Shown piece by piece: positions 50,926 through 58,903 of a stretch of 64,000 bases of DNA. Position numbers and translations under genes: made by a program. The notes under the pieces were generated by a model. The model was not told where the DNA came from and did no database searches. It saw only the letters and a program-made list of their open reading frames with translations. The DNA lies in contig NZ_UXAU01000020.1 of NCBI RefSeq assembly GCF_900609065.1, forward strand, positions 1-64,000, in the 5' to 3' direction. Positions within the stretch are counted from its first letter, which is position 1; the number at the start of each line of letters is the position of its first letter. This DNA comes from Arthrobacter ulcerisalmonis. GTDB lineage: Bacteria; Actinomycetota; Actinomycetes; Actinomycetales; Micrococcaceae.

Positions 50926-50967
50926 CTAAGAAAGTACTTGACAATATGGAAAGTACTTTCTTAGAGT
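50926..50967. promoter_or_regulatory. Promoter with double AAGTACTT palindrome operator
   Basis: CTAAGAAAGTACTT (50926-50939) and its exact complement AAGTACTTTCTTAG (50951-50964) form a perfect 14-bp inverted repeat with an 11-bp spacer. Each arm contains the self-palindrome AAGTACTT. A -35 element TTGACA (50938-50943) is embedded, with TAGAGT (50962-50967) as -10 at 18 bp. A repressor dimer pair bound here would block the promoter. The winged-helix gene at 51433 is the obvious candidate. Confidence 0.8.
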
Positions 50968-51004
50968 TGAGTCATTCAACCGCACCGCCCGAGGAGCAAC
51001 CATC

Positions 51005-51436
51005 GTGGATAATCCAACACCCGCCGAAGCTCAGGAACTCCTGGCCAAGGCCCGCTCCATCGGAGCTACCTCCACCAACGCCGCCGCCTGGCCCACCGCC
51101 ATCGTTTTCACGAGCTTGGCGATCCTGGGTTCCATGTTGATGATCGGCATGCAGATTGTGGCCCACACCGGCTACGGTGCACCCCTGCTGGCCTGCACGG
51201 TGGGGGCTTGGGCAGCCGTCACGGCCTGCCTTTGGCCCATCTTCCAGAAGTCCAGCAAAGTCGGTTTTACCCGCCGGTTCACCACATCCCTGATCGCCTA
51301 CTTCGCCCTGTACGTCGTGGCGATCGGGGCTGGGGTGACCCTCTTCCGGGACGGCAACATCTGGTATTACGTCAGCGCCGCCGTCGTTCTGGCCGGGGTT
51401 GGCCTGGCTGCTGCCCTGCGGGAGGTGCGAGCGTGA
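51005..51436 (+). CDS. Small membrane protein paired with regulator
   Basis: A 143-residue protein with about four transmembrane helices (residues about 29-52, 60-78, 90-112 and 118-137). A helical N-terminus (PAEAQELLAKARSIGATS) precedes the first. GTG start 51005 is preceded by GAGGAG. Its stop overlaps the GTG of the regulator (GTGA). This is a common pairing in actinobacteria: membrane protein and winged-helix regulator. Function unknown. Confidence 0.82.
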   Translation: MDNPTPAEAQELLAKARSIGATSTNAAAWPTAIVFTSLAILGSMLMIGMQIVAHTGYGAPLLACTVGAWAAVTACLWPIFQKSSKVGFTRRFTTSLIAYFALYVVAIGAGVTLFRDGNIWYYVSAAVVLAGVGLAAALREVRA

Positions 51437-51732
51437 CGGTTGAGCACCCCCGGCTCCGGCTGGATGACCTGGTCCACTCGCCGGTCCGGTTCTCTATCAT
51501 GGCGGCGCTGGCCAGTGCCGAGTCCCTGGACTTCAAGGACCTGCGGGACGCCATCCAGGTCAGTGACTCGGTGCTCAGCAAGCAACTGACCATCCTCGAA
51601 AAAGCCGAGTACGTGGCCATCAAAAAAAGCTTCGTCGGCAAGATGCCCCGCACCTCGGCGAGTGTGACTGCCGTCGGCCGCAACGCCTGGAAGGCGCACC
51701 TGCAGACGCTCCGCGAGATTGCCGGCGGCTAA
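51433..51732 (+). CDS. Winged-helix (MarR/ArsR-like) transcriptional regulator
   Basis: A 99-residue DNA-binding protein: LDDLVHSPVRFSIMAALASAESLDFKDLRDAIQVSDSVLSKQLTILEKAEYVAIKKSFVGKMPRTSASVTAVGRNAWKAHL has been cut here into its parts: a helix-turn-helix (DFKDLRDAIQVSDSVLSKQL) and a basic wing (KKSFVGKMPRTS). No ligand domain, so it is likely a simple dimeric repressor. Translationally coupled to the membrane protein. The AAGTACTT palindrome 470 bp upstream is its likely site. Confidence 0.87.
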   Translation: MTVEHPRLRLDDLVHSPVRFSIMAALASAESLDFKDLRDAIQVSDSVLSKQLTILEKAEYVAIKKSFVGKMPRTSASVTAVGRNAWKAHLQTLREIAGG

Positions 51733-51815
51733 CAATAGACCCCGGCGGCATAGGCAGTCAGTGGGCACATATAGTGAGAAGTGAACCGCCCCGCAAGGCT
51801 CAGGAGGCCCCGCAC

Positions 51816-52982
51816 ATGCTCGTACTCGTCATCAACTCCGGCTCGTCTTCGCTCAAGTATCAGGTGCGCGATGTGGCCGCCGGGAGTGTCCTGCTGGAGG
51901 GCTTGATCGAGAAGATCGGCATGGGCAACGGTGGCGGGGGAGACGGCGAAATCGAGGGCCCCCGGGACCATGCGGAGGCGTTGGAAATGGTGAGCACCGC
52001 CATCCATGACGAGTTGGGCGAGCTGGAGTTGGGGGCCGTGGGACACCGCGTGGTCCATGGCGGTGAGCGGTTTGCCGAGCCGGTGTTGATCGATAACGAG
52101 ATCACCCGTGCCATCGAGCGGCTCAATCCGCTGGCCCCGCTGCACAACCCGGCCAACGTGCTGGGCATCCGCGCGATCTCGAAAAAGTGGCCGGACCTGC
52201 CGCAGGTGGCCGTGTTCGATACCGCGTTCCACCGCACCCTGCCCGAGCACGCCTGGCGCTACGCCGTCCCGGAGGAGCTCTACACCAACCACGGGATCCG
52301 CCGGTACGGCTTCCACGGCACCTCGCACGAATACGTGACGCGGCAGGCGGCGGACCTGCTGGACGTGCCCTTGGGCGAGTTCGACGGCGTCATCGCCCAC
52401 CTGGGCAACGGGGCCTCGGTCACCGCGATCCGCGCCGGCCAGTCCGTGGACACCTCCATGGGCTTCACCCCGCTGGAGGGCCTGGTCATGGGCACCCGCT
52501 CCGGTGATCTGGACCCTTCCATCCTGGTCTTCCTGGGCCGGGCTGGCTGGACGCCCGAGGACCTGGACACCCTGCTCAACCGCGAATCCGGGCTCAAGGG
52601 CCTGGCCGGCAACAATGACATGCGCTCCGTGGTGGAAGCAGCGGAAGCTGGCGAGGCCAGGGCTGCCGCCGCACTCGCCGTCACGTCCTACCGGCTGGCC
52701 AAATACGTTGGTGCCTACCATGTGGCGGTGGGCGGCGCGAAGGCGCTGGTCTTCACGGCCGGGATCGGCGAGAACTCACACCAGTTCCGGTCCCTCGTGG
52801 CGGATCGGTTGGGTGCGTTGGGTGTAGTGCTCGACGCCGGCCTGAACGCACGGCGCTCCAAGGAGCCGCGGGTGATTTCGACGCCGGAGTCGGCGTTGCC
52901 GGTGTTGGTAATTCCCACCGACGAGGAGCGGGCCATCGCGGAGGCAACGGCCGCCGTCGTGAGTTCAGCGGCTGCCGAGTAG
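51816..52982 (+). CDS. ackA: Acetate kinase
   Basis: Makes ATP and acetate from acetyl phosphate and ADP. Conserved motifs: MLVLVINSGSSSLKYQV at the start, HRVVHGGERF, DTAFHRTLPEHAWRYAVP, RRYGFHGTSHEYV, VIAHLGNGASVTAI, TRSGDLDPSIL and VFTAGIGENSHQFR. ATG 51816 is preceded by CAGGAGG. Length (388 aa) is typical. It forms a pathway with pta 1.3 kb upstream, although three other genes lie between. Confidence 0.97.
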   Translation: MLVLVINSGSSSLKYQVRDVAAGSVLLEGLIEKIGMGNGGGGDGEIEGPRDHAEALEMVSTAIHDELGELELGAVGHRVVHGGERFAEPVLIDNEITRAIERLNPLAPLHNPANVLGIRAISKKWPDLPQVAVFDTAFHRTLPEHAWRYAVPEELYTNHGIRRYGFHGTSHEYVTRQAADLLDVPLGEFDGVIAHLGNGASVTAIRAGQSVDTSMGFTPLEGLVMGTRSGDLDPSILVFLGRAGWTPEDLDTLLNRESGLKGLAGNNDMRSVVEAAEAGEARAAAALAVTSYRLAKYVGAYHVAVGGAKALVFTAGIGENSHQFRSLVADRLGALGVVLDAGLNARRSKEPRVISTPESALPVLVIPTDEERAIAEATAAVVSSAAAE

Positions 52983-53033
52983 CGACCCTCAGAGGGCTTT
53001 CGCGCCAATAGTATCCATGCTTACTATTGGTGC

Positions 53034-53240
53034 ATGTCGCTGACCAAAGGTACGTCCGTCGAATGGAACACGCCGCAGGGTGTCACGCACGGAAAGATCG
53101 TGGAGAAGAAGACCAGTGACTTCGAGTTGGCCGGGAATACGCACCGGGCCAGCGCGGAGGAACCCCAGTACGTGGTGGAGTCGGCCAAGACGGGTGCCCA
53201 CGCAGCGCACAAGGCCTCGGCCCTTACCGAGAAGAAGTAG
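53034..53240 (+). CDS. TUDOR-like (DUF2945) protein
   Basis: A 68-residue protein with KGTSVEWNTPQGVTHGKIVEKKTSDFELAGNTHRASAEEPQYVVESAKTGA in pieces, matching the 'hypervirulence-associated TUDOR' domain: a small beta-barrel with SxVEWNxxxG and QYxVxSxKTG elements. Function in bacteria is unknown. The stop codon lies at the left copy of a 19-bp direct repeat that brackets the hipBA islet. Confidence 0.82.
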   Translation: MSLTKGTSVEWNTPQGVTHGKIVEKKTSDFELAGNTHRASAEEPQYVVESAKTGAHAAHKASALTEKK

Positions 53241-53255
53241 CCCGCCACTCGTCGG
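53237..53255. repeat. Direct repeat left of the hipBA islet
   Basis: GTAGCCCGCCACTCGTCGG, matching the copy at 55047-55065 at 18 of 19 positions. It overlaps the stop codon of the TUDOR gene. Together the two copies bracket the low-GC hipBA module, as expected for an insertion footprint. Confidence 0.6.
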
Positions 53256-53381
53256 GCGTTGGTCCCGGCGACCGTCTTTCATCAGTGCGGCGGTACCAGC
53301 ACGCCCATCAATGCTGCTGCTGTCAGCTAGTGGGTGGATGGATCTCGGCGTCGCTCGGGCAGTAGGGTCCTTGGGTGAGCT

Positions 53382-54626
53382 TCACCGATCGCGGAAACCG
53401 TAGAGGGTGCCGGGATTGAGAAATTGCCGCCCCCACAGAAGGCGCCTGTCGGCGCCGGTCAGCATTCCAAAGTCCGCAGCCTCTGCCCAGTGCACGTGAA
53501 TAGCGTCTTCGATTCGGGCAACGATGTTGTTGGCCTCGTCTTTGGTCAGGTCATAGAGACTACGGCTGGCAATGAGGTCAGCTAAGTTGTTCCGCTTTGT
53601 CCCGTTCCTGTCGTATGCGATGGCCTGCGACGCCGTTTCTCCGCTACGCCGCATGGGCGATAGGTCATAGGCGGGGCTGAGTATCGCTATAGATCCGTCC
53701 CAGAGCGCCGCGTGGTTCCTAAGGTGGTCGTCGGAGTTGGAGATTGACATGTTGAATGCGATGCGTGCGAAGAGTTCGGAGGCAGTACCCTCTGGCGCTC
53801 CGTTGCTGCGAAGAGCGTCTAGAAACTCGACATAGCTGCCGCTGCGCGCCTGCAGTTCGTCCAAGCCGGTCAGGGTCAGGGCGCTGGTCGCGAGGATGCG
53901 CCCGCCGTCGTTCGTTCGGTCGAATCGCTCGACCAGCAAGACAATCCGACCGAGGACGCTCTCGACCCGAGTTCGAGCGACGTCGAGTCCTGCCTTCTCG
54001 GCGAGAAACATGCTCGCTGCTTCTGCCCCGACCACTGGGAAGTGGTCATTGGACGCGGTGAACTTTGCTATGTACTCGCGACCAGAGTCGTGGATGACGG
54101 ACTTCGGACGCGCCCCACCCATCGCTGTACCGCTCAGGAGAGCTCGCTCGAGTTCGAATGGCAGATCGCCTCCGGCTTCAACGAGGTCTGCAGCGTTCAA
54201 GAGAGTTCCCAACGGGACGGGCGTCGCGGCACGCGGAACGTAGTCGGTGACGGACCTCTGGAAATCGATAGCGCCGAAGCGGTTGGAGCCGGAATTCAAG
54301 AGATATGTGCGTTCGTCAAGGTCACCCGTGTCGGCGTCGTCACCCCGGTTACCGGTCACTTGGTACTGAACGACGCGCCGCCCCCATGCATCTGGTGACG
54401 CGTCGCGCAGGGCACCTGGTAGCCCCAGTGACCCAGTGGGCTCGAACGTTCGCTCGGATAGCGGCAGGGTTGGAGACAGGGAGATGGCGTTGCGGCGCTC
54501 CAGGTACCGCCTGCCGTAGTCGAAGGAGAACTGGCCGGGCGCACCCTCCCGAAGACGGCCAGCGGGCACCGGTGCGGTCGACTCGGGCAGCCACACCCAC
54601 ACATAGATGTCAGAAGTCGAGGCCAT
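53382..54626 (-). CDS. hipA: HipA-type serine/threonine kinase toxin
   Basis: Type II toxin: a kinase that in well-studied relatives phosphorylates glutamyl-tRNA synthetase and induces persistence. N-terminal HipA coupler (YVWVWLPESTAPVPAGRL...FSFDYGRRYL), then GGARPKS, YIAKFTASNDHFPVVGAEAASMFLAEKAGL, the catalytic ISNSDDHLRNHAAL (Asp 299-300, His 301) and PAYDLSP. Length 414 residues. Start ATG 54626 overlaps the antitoxin gene by 17 bp. GC and third-position bias are lower than in neighbours, a sign of transfer. Confidence 0.93.
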   Translation of the reverse strand: MASTSDIYVWVWLPESTAPVPAGRLREGAPGQFSFDYGRRYLERRNAISLSPTLPLSERTFEPTGSLGLPGALRDASPDAWGRRVVQYQVTGNRGDDADTGDLDERTYLLNSGSNRFGAIDFQRSVTDYVPRAATPVPLGTLLNAADLVEAGGDLPFELERALLSGTAMGGARPKSVIHDSGREYIAKFTASNDHFPVVGAEAASMFLAEKAGLDVARTRVESVLGRIVLLVERFDRTNDGGRILATSALTLTGLDELQARSGSYVEFLDALRSNGAPEGTASELFARIAFNMSISNSDDHLRNHAALWDGSIAILSPAYDLSPMRRSGETASQAIAYDRNGTKRNNLADLIASRSLYDLTKDEANNIVARIEDAIHVHWAEAADFGMLTGADRRLLWGRQFLNPGTLYGFRDR

Positions 54627-54954
54627 CGTCGTGGTCCTTTCGCTTCTTGTCGACACGGGTGGGAAGCAGTGCGAGTCGTTCCTCGCCTCGTCGGCGGAGC
54701 GCGATGAGTTCACTCGGGTCGTCGACACCGAATAGGGGGACACCAACGATCGACGCAACGTTGAACACGTTGCCGATACTGGTCGCGGCTCTTCCGTGCT
54801 CGATGGCCGCCAAGGTTTTCCGTGTAATGCCGGCTGTGCCAGCGAGATGCTCGGCGGTCATCCCTCGCGCGGCGCGCGCCATCCGAATTTGCTGGCCGAG
54901 CACGACAATCGCGTCCTCAGCAGCGCGGGTTAGACCAAGTTCACGACGTCCCAT
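54610..54954 (-). CDS. hipB: HipB-type HTH antitoxin
   Basis: A 114-residue DNA-binding antitoxin. The Xre-type HTH spans about residues 18-75: LGQQIRMARAARGMTAEHLAGTAGITRKTLAAIEHGRA. The C-terminus is basic and flexible (TRVDKKRKDHDDGLDF), likely contacting HipA. Its promoter holds palindromes GGGTAA-TATT-TTACCC and TATTACCCAT. Overlaps hipA, so they are one operon, with the antitoxin translated first. Confidence 0.9.
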   Translation of the reverse strand: MGRRELGLTRAAEDAIVVLGQQIRMARAARGMTAEHLAGTAGITRKTLAAIEHGRAATSIGNVFNVASIVGVPLFGVDDPSELIALRRRGEERLALLPTRVDKKRKDHDDGLDF

Positions 54955-55003
54955 GGGTAATATTTTACCCCTAAAAGCTATTTATGTATCAACTATTACC
55001 CAT
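54955..55003. promoter_or_regulatory. hipBA operator palindromes
   Basis: GGGTAA-TATT-TTACCC (54955-54970) sits directly upstream of the hipB start, which is at 54954 on the minus strand. An inverted half, TATTACCCAT (54994-55003), mirrors ATGGGTAATA 30-40 bp away. The AT-rich spacer should contain the promoter. HipB autorepression is expected. Confidence 0.7.
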
Positions 55004-55027
55004 TCGGCTAGAGAAGAAACCCACCCC

Positions 55028-55621
55028 TCAGCGGGACGAAACCACTGTAGCCCGCCACTCCTCGGCCAGGATCGCGTAGACGAGTTCAGTGGCCCACGCG
55101 CCTTTGTAGTGCCATTTGTCCACGTGCCGGGCTTCCAACCGCATGCCCAGCCGGACGCAGAGCGCTGCCGAGGCGTCGTTGAGCTCATCCAGGCGCGCCT
55201 CGATCCGGTGCAGCTTGAGCTCCTCGAAGCCAAGTTTCAGCACAGCGGCAGCAGCCTCCGTCCCGTAGCCTTTGCCACGGGCGGAGGGTGCCAGCGTCCA
55301 GCCAATTTCGCCCTGGTCGCGGCCAGCCGCCCACTTCAGGACCACCTCACCCTGCAGCCCGGGCAGCTCCGGCAAACTAGGCAGCCCCGGCGAATCAGCC
55401 ACCTCGATCACCATCGCCGCCCAGTCGCCTTCCTTCTCGAACACGAAGTTGGCGTACTGCCCCACCCGTTCCATCGACTGGGTGTACGTTTTGGCTGGTC
55501 CGGGCAGGAACCGGGCCGTTTCCGGCAGCGAGTGGTAGGCATGGAACGCGTCCAGGTCGCTGCCGGTGAAACGGCGCAGGATCAACCGCTCGGTGCGGAT
55601 GGGCAGGGGAATCTCAGACAT
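55028..55621 (-). CDS. GNAT family N-acetyltransferase (RimJ/RimL type)
   Basis: A 197-residue acetyltransferase: IRTERLILRRFTGSDLDAFHAYHSLPETARFLPGP at the start, and GEIGWTLAPSARGKGYGTEAAAAVLKLGFEELKLHRIEARLDELNDASAALCVRLGMRLE in parts, with motif A RGKGYGTEAA and the NxAS step. Its last codons carry the right copy of the 19-bp repeat flanking hipBA, so the gene's 3' end may be the insertion target. Confidence 0.9.
   Translation of the reverse strand: MSEIPLPIRTERLILRRFTGSDLDAFHAYHSLPETARFLPGPAKTYTQSMERVGQYANFVFEKEGDWAAMVIEVADSPGLPSLPELPGLQGEVVLKWAAGRDQGEIGWTLAPSARGKGYGTEAAAAVLKLGFEELKLHRIEARLDELNDASAALCVRLGMRLEARHVDKWHYKGAWATELVYAILAEEWRATVVSSR
55047..55065. repeat. Direct repeat right of the hipBA islet
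   Basis: GTAGCCCGCCACTCCTCGG, 18 of 19 identical to 53237-53255. It lies within the last codons of the acetyltransferase gene (encoding EEWRAT on the other strand). The distance between copies is about 1.8 kb. Confidence 0.6.
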
Positions 55622-55630
55622 GCTCCGAGA

Positions 55631-57865
55631 CTAACGCAGCCCAGCCCCCGGCAGCAGGTCAGTGGCGCGCAGGGCGTCGGCAATGAACGCGTAGTCCCAG
55701 GCCCTTTCGCGCCACTGCACGTACCGCCCGGACGCGCCACCATGGCCGCCGTCCATCTCGATCTTCATTACGATCGGTTCGGCGCCAGTCGTCACAGAAC
55801 GCAGTGCCTGCACCCATTTGGCGGGCTCCACGTACAGCACCCGGGTGTCGTTGAAGGACGTCACGGCGGCGATCCGAGGATAGTCCACGGAACGCACGTT
55901 CTCGTACGGGGTGTAGGACTTCATGTAGGCGTACACCTCGGGATCGGTGATGGGGTTGCCCCACTCCTCCCATTCGAGCGCAGACAGCGGCAGGTTCGGA
56001 TCCAAGATAGTGGTGAGCGCGTCAACGAACGGCACCTGGGCCAGCACGGCAGCGTACTTTTCCGGGGCCATGTTCACGATCGCACCCATCAGCAGGCCGC
56101 CCGCAGATCCGCCCAGCGCCGCGATCCGCGCCGGATCCACCCACCCCGAACCGGCCAGCCAGTCGGTGGCATCCACAAAGTCGGTGAAGGTGTTCTTCTT
56201 GGTCAGCTTTTTGCCGTCCTCATACCAGTGCCGGCCGAGCTCGCCGCCGCCGCGAATGTGCGCAATCACAAACACCACGCCACGGTCCAGCAGCGAGAGC
56301 CGGGCAATCCCAAAACCCGGGTCCATGCTGGCCTCGTACGAGCCGTACCCGTACACCAGCCCCGCAGCGGAGGAATCCTTGGCCACCGACTTGTGCCGCA
56401 GCACCGAAAGTGGAATCCGGGTGCCATCGGCGGCCTCGGCCCATTCGCGGCTGGCCACGTAGTCGCTGCCGTCGTAGCCGCCCAGAACCGGGCTCTCCTT
56501 CCGCAGCAACAGCTCGCCGGCAGGCAGATCGGACGTGGGCAGCACAAAGTCATACACGCGCGACGGCGTGAAGTAGGACGTGTAGCCCAGCCGAATCACG
56601 GGTGCGTTGTGGTCAGCCCCGGCAACGCCCGCCGTGTAGAGCTCCTCGTCAAATGCCGGTTCCACGGGCGCCTGTTGGGCTGCGGTGCCCAGGCCGGCAA
56701 GCCCCATTACCTGAACCCGCTCAATGGTGTCCTTGCGGATGGAGACAATCAGGTGGCTGGCGGTGAGGCCGGCGCCGTTGACGCGAACGTCGTCGGAATG
56801 TTCGACGACGGTCTGCCACGTCTGCTCCGCCAGTGGCCGGCCGAACTCGGTCAGGTCAGCCACGGACACCATGGAATTGATGGCGCCCCGGTTGTGGGTC
56901 AACAGAATCCGGTCAACGAGCTGGCCGTCGGGACCCTGTGCCTGGAAGGGCTCGGCGTCGTAGAGGACGCGTTCGTCGCGCGAGATGATGGTGCTGAGCT
57001 GCTGGTCCGGGTCGTCGAAGCGGAGCAGCCGGGTTTCACTGTATTCGGAGCAGCCAATGCTCAGCATCAGGTAGCGGCGGTCGGAGGACAGTTCGAAGCC
57101 CAGCCACAGGGCGTTGTCATCCTCTTGGTAAATGACCGTGTCTTCGCTGACCGGGGTGCCCAGCACGTGCGAGCGGACCTGGTACGGACGCCACGCATCG
57201 TCCACCACCGTGTAGAAAAGTCGTGACCCGTCGGGTGAGAAGGAGACGCCGTAGAAGATGTCCTCGATGACGTCGGGCAACAGTTCGCCGGTGCGGAGAT
57301 CCTTGATGCGCAGGGTGAACCGTTCGTCGCCGGCGTTGTCCACCGCGTAGGCGAAGAGGTTTCCGTCCACTGTTACTGCGGTGCCGCCCACCGAGAAGAA
57401 CGGCTGGCCTTCCGCTTCGATGTTGCCGTCCAGCAGCACTTCTTCGCCGGGAATCTCCACGCCAACCTCCACGGCGGGCGGGGTCCAGTCGGCAATGCGA
57501 TCATCACTGTCGGTGGCCCTGACCCGGCACTGGATCCCGTATTCCTTGCCCTCGACGGACCGGCCAAAGTACCACCAGCCGTCCTTGCGGTGCGGAACCG
57601 ACAGGTCGGTTTCCTGGGTGCGGCCCTTGATTTCCTGGAAAATCGCCCCGCGCAGCGGCTCCTGGCCCGCAGTGATGGCCTCCTGGTAGGCGTTCTCGGC
57701 CTGCAGGTGAGCCACCACCTCGGCGGAGTCCTTCTCGCGCAGCCATTCGTAGTTGTCCACAAACGTGTCGCCGTGGTGCGTGCGATCGGTGGGAACCTTC
57801 TTGGCCACGGGGGCGGAGGCTGAAACGGGCTTTTGGGCGGCATCCTGCAGCGGGGTGGAGGTCAT
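55631..57865 (-). CDS. ptrB: Oligopeptidase B / prolyl oligopeptidase family serine peptidase
   Basis: A 744-residue S9A peptidase. N-terminal beta-propeller (about residues 80-430) with the entry HHGDTFVDNYEWLREKDSAEV. The catalytic alpha/beta-hydrolase has YGYGSYEASMDPGFG, IAHIRGGGELGR, nucleophile Ser in ALGGSAGGLL, Asp region TSFNDTRVLYVEPAK and His in MDGGHGGASGR. The pattern YGSYE...HIRGGGE and GGSAGG is typical of oligopeptidase B, which cleaves after basic residues. No signal peptide, so cytoplasmic. Confidence 0.92.
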   Translation of the reverse strand: MTSTPLQDAAQKPVSASAPVAKKVPTDRTHHGDTFVDNYEWLREKDSAEVVAHLQAENAYQEAITAGQEPLRGAIFQEIKGRTQETDLSVPHRKDGWWYFGRSVEGKEYGIQCRVRATDSDDRIADWTPPAVEVGVEIPGEEVLLDGNIEAEGQPFFSVGGTAVTVDGNLFAYAVDNAGDERFTLRIKDLRTGELLPDVIEDIFYGVSFSPDGSRLFYTVVDDAWRPYQVRSHVLGTPVSEDTVIYQEDDNALWLGFELSSDRRYLMLSIGCSEYSETRLLRFDDPDQQLSTIISRDERVLYDAEPFQAQGPDGQLVDRILLTHNRGAINSMVSVADLTEFGRPLAEQTWQTVVEHSDDVRVNGAGLTASHLIVSIRKDTIERVQVMGLAGLGTAAQQAPVEPAFDEELYTAGVAGADHNAPVIRLGYTSYFTPSRVYDFVLPTSDLPAGELLLRKESPVLGGYDGSDYVASREWAEAADGTRIPLSVLRHKSVAKDSSAAGLVYGYGSYEASMDPGFGIARLSLLDRGVVFVIAHIRGGGELGRHWYEDGKKLTKKNTFTDFVDATDWLAGSGWVDPARIAALGGSAGGLLMGAIVNMAPEKYAAVLAQVPFVDALTTILDPNLPLSALEWEEWGNPITDPEVYAYMKSYTPYENVRSVDYPRIAAVTSFNDTRVLYVEPAKWVQALRSVTTGAEPIVMKIEMDGGHGGASGRYVQWRERAWDYAFIADALRATDLLPGAGLR

Positions 57866-57910
57866 GGCTTCAATATAGCCACCGCCACCCGCGCCAAGCG
57901 GCCGCGTTCG

Positions 57911-58099
57911 CTACCGGGTGAGCGGAGTGGGCCCAGGATCCGGAATGGGGAGCGGTCCGGGCGGCGCCGGCACGGGAAACGGAGCGGGCGGCGTCGGCCC
58001 GGGGTAGTCGGGCTGGCCCGGATCAGGCGTGATGGGGCCGGGCCCCGGGCCAGGTTCCGGCGGAAACGGCTCGGGCTCGTGCACTGGCGGGATGGTCAT
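57911..58099 (-). CDS. Very proline-rich small protein
   Basis: A 62-residue protein in which 28 residues are Pro (about 45 percent), with PxP and GPGP runs. It has no Cys, Trp or Lys. ATG 58099 is preceded by GAGAGGGGAAGCACC, a good ribosome site. It may form an extended polyproline segment. It is not part of a recognised family. Composition-driven spurious frames are possible at this GC content. Confidence 0.5.
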   Translation of the reverse strand: MTIPPVHEPEPFPPEPGPGPGPITPDPGQPDYPGPTPPAPFPVPAPPGPLPIPDPGPTPLTR

Positions 58100-58160
58100 G
58101 GTGCTTCCCCTCTCACGCGATGGGCGGCGGAGCTCGGTGATCAGCCCGACGCCGGCACGT

Positions 58161-58832
58161 TCAGGATACGCCCGACGCCGCCAGCCGGGCGTGCCGCAGG
58201 ATCGCCATGATGGCTGGTGACAGTTCGTCCTCCATCTGCCGGTAGGTCTCCGCAGACCGGCGGTAGGGGTCGATCACGTCATCGTCGCCCGCAGCCGATG
58301 CCAGGGACAGGTGCCGGACACCGGACGCGCGGGCGGCCAGCGAACGCCAGTGCTCGGCACTGCCGGCCAGGACCGAGCCGGGCGCCGCAGTAGGGGAACC
58401 CACGACGCCGGCCCCCTGGCCGCCGTCGTCTGCTCCAGAGCCGTCCGTGGCAGGCCCGCCGTCCAGGACGTTCAGCATCCGGGCGAATTCTCGGATGGGA
58501 AAGGTGCGCTTCATCCGGGTGGCGTCGAGCCGGAGAACCTCGCCGCGGTGCCCGGCGGTCATGGTGAGCACCAGGTCCGCCTCGCGGAGGATGGCGGGTG
58601 TGAGCTGTCGGGCGGCAAAGCCGTCGGGGGTGCCGCCGTAGGTGCGGACCACCTCGGCGGAGAGCGGCTGCATGGGTTCGCCCACCATGGCCCGGGTGCC
58701 AGCGCTGGTCACCACAAAGCCGCCGGGAACGGCCTGGTCCAGTCCTGCCTGCAGCAGCCGTTCCGCCACAGGGGACCGGCAGATGTTTCCGGTGCAGACG
58801 GTGAGGATGCGGATGGGTGCTGGCGTGTCCAA
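58161..58832 (-). CDS. Low-molecular-weight protein tyrosine phosphatase
   Basis: A 223-residue phosphatase with the signature VCTGNICRSPVAERLL (nucleophile Cys 13, P-loop CX5R) and the catalytic Asp in DDVIDPYRRS near residue 190. Relatives regulate exopolysaccharide polymerisation through Wzc-type kinases. A roughly 45-residue insertion (about 115-160, GPATDGSGADDGGQ...) is longer than usual. No kinase is adjacent. Confidence 0.9.
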   Translation of the reverse strand: MDTPAPIRILTVCTGNICRSPVAERLLQAGLDQAVPGGFVVTSAGTRAMVGEPMQPLSAEVVRTYGGTPDGFAARQLTPAILREADLVLTMTAGHRGEVLRLDATRMKRTFPIREFARMLNVLDGGPATDGSGADDGGQGAGVVGSPTAAPGSVLAGSAEHWRSLAARASGVRHLSLASAAGDDDVIDPYRRSAETYRQMEDELSPAIMAILRHARLAASGVS

Positions 58833-58903
58833 GGAGAGTCGCTTTCGGCCGTGGTCAGGACCCCCGCGGCCCTGACCTTCAACTTAACACGGACCGCAGG
58901 CGA

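Noticed and set aside
49505..50944. 479-codon minus-strand frame across the end of pta
   Set aside because: Crosses the pta terminator and the small acidic gene; the first 150 residues are Pro/Thr/Arg repeats without protein character.
54305..57226. 973-codon plus-strand frame opposite hipA, hipB, an acetyltransferase and ptrB
   Set aside because: It spans four real genes on the other strand and a low-GC region, with no protein-like domain. Shadow frame.
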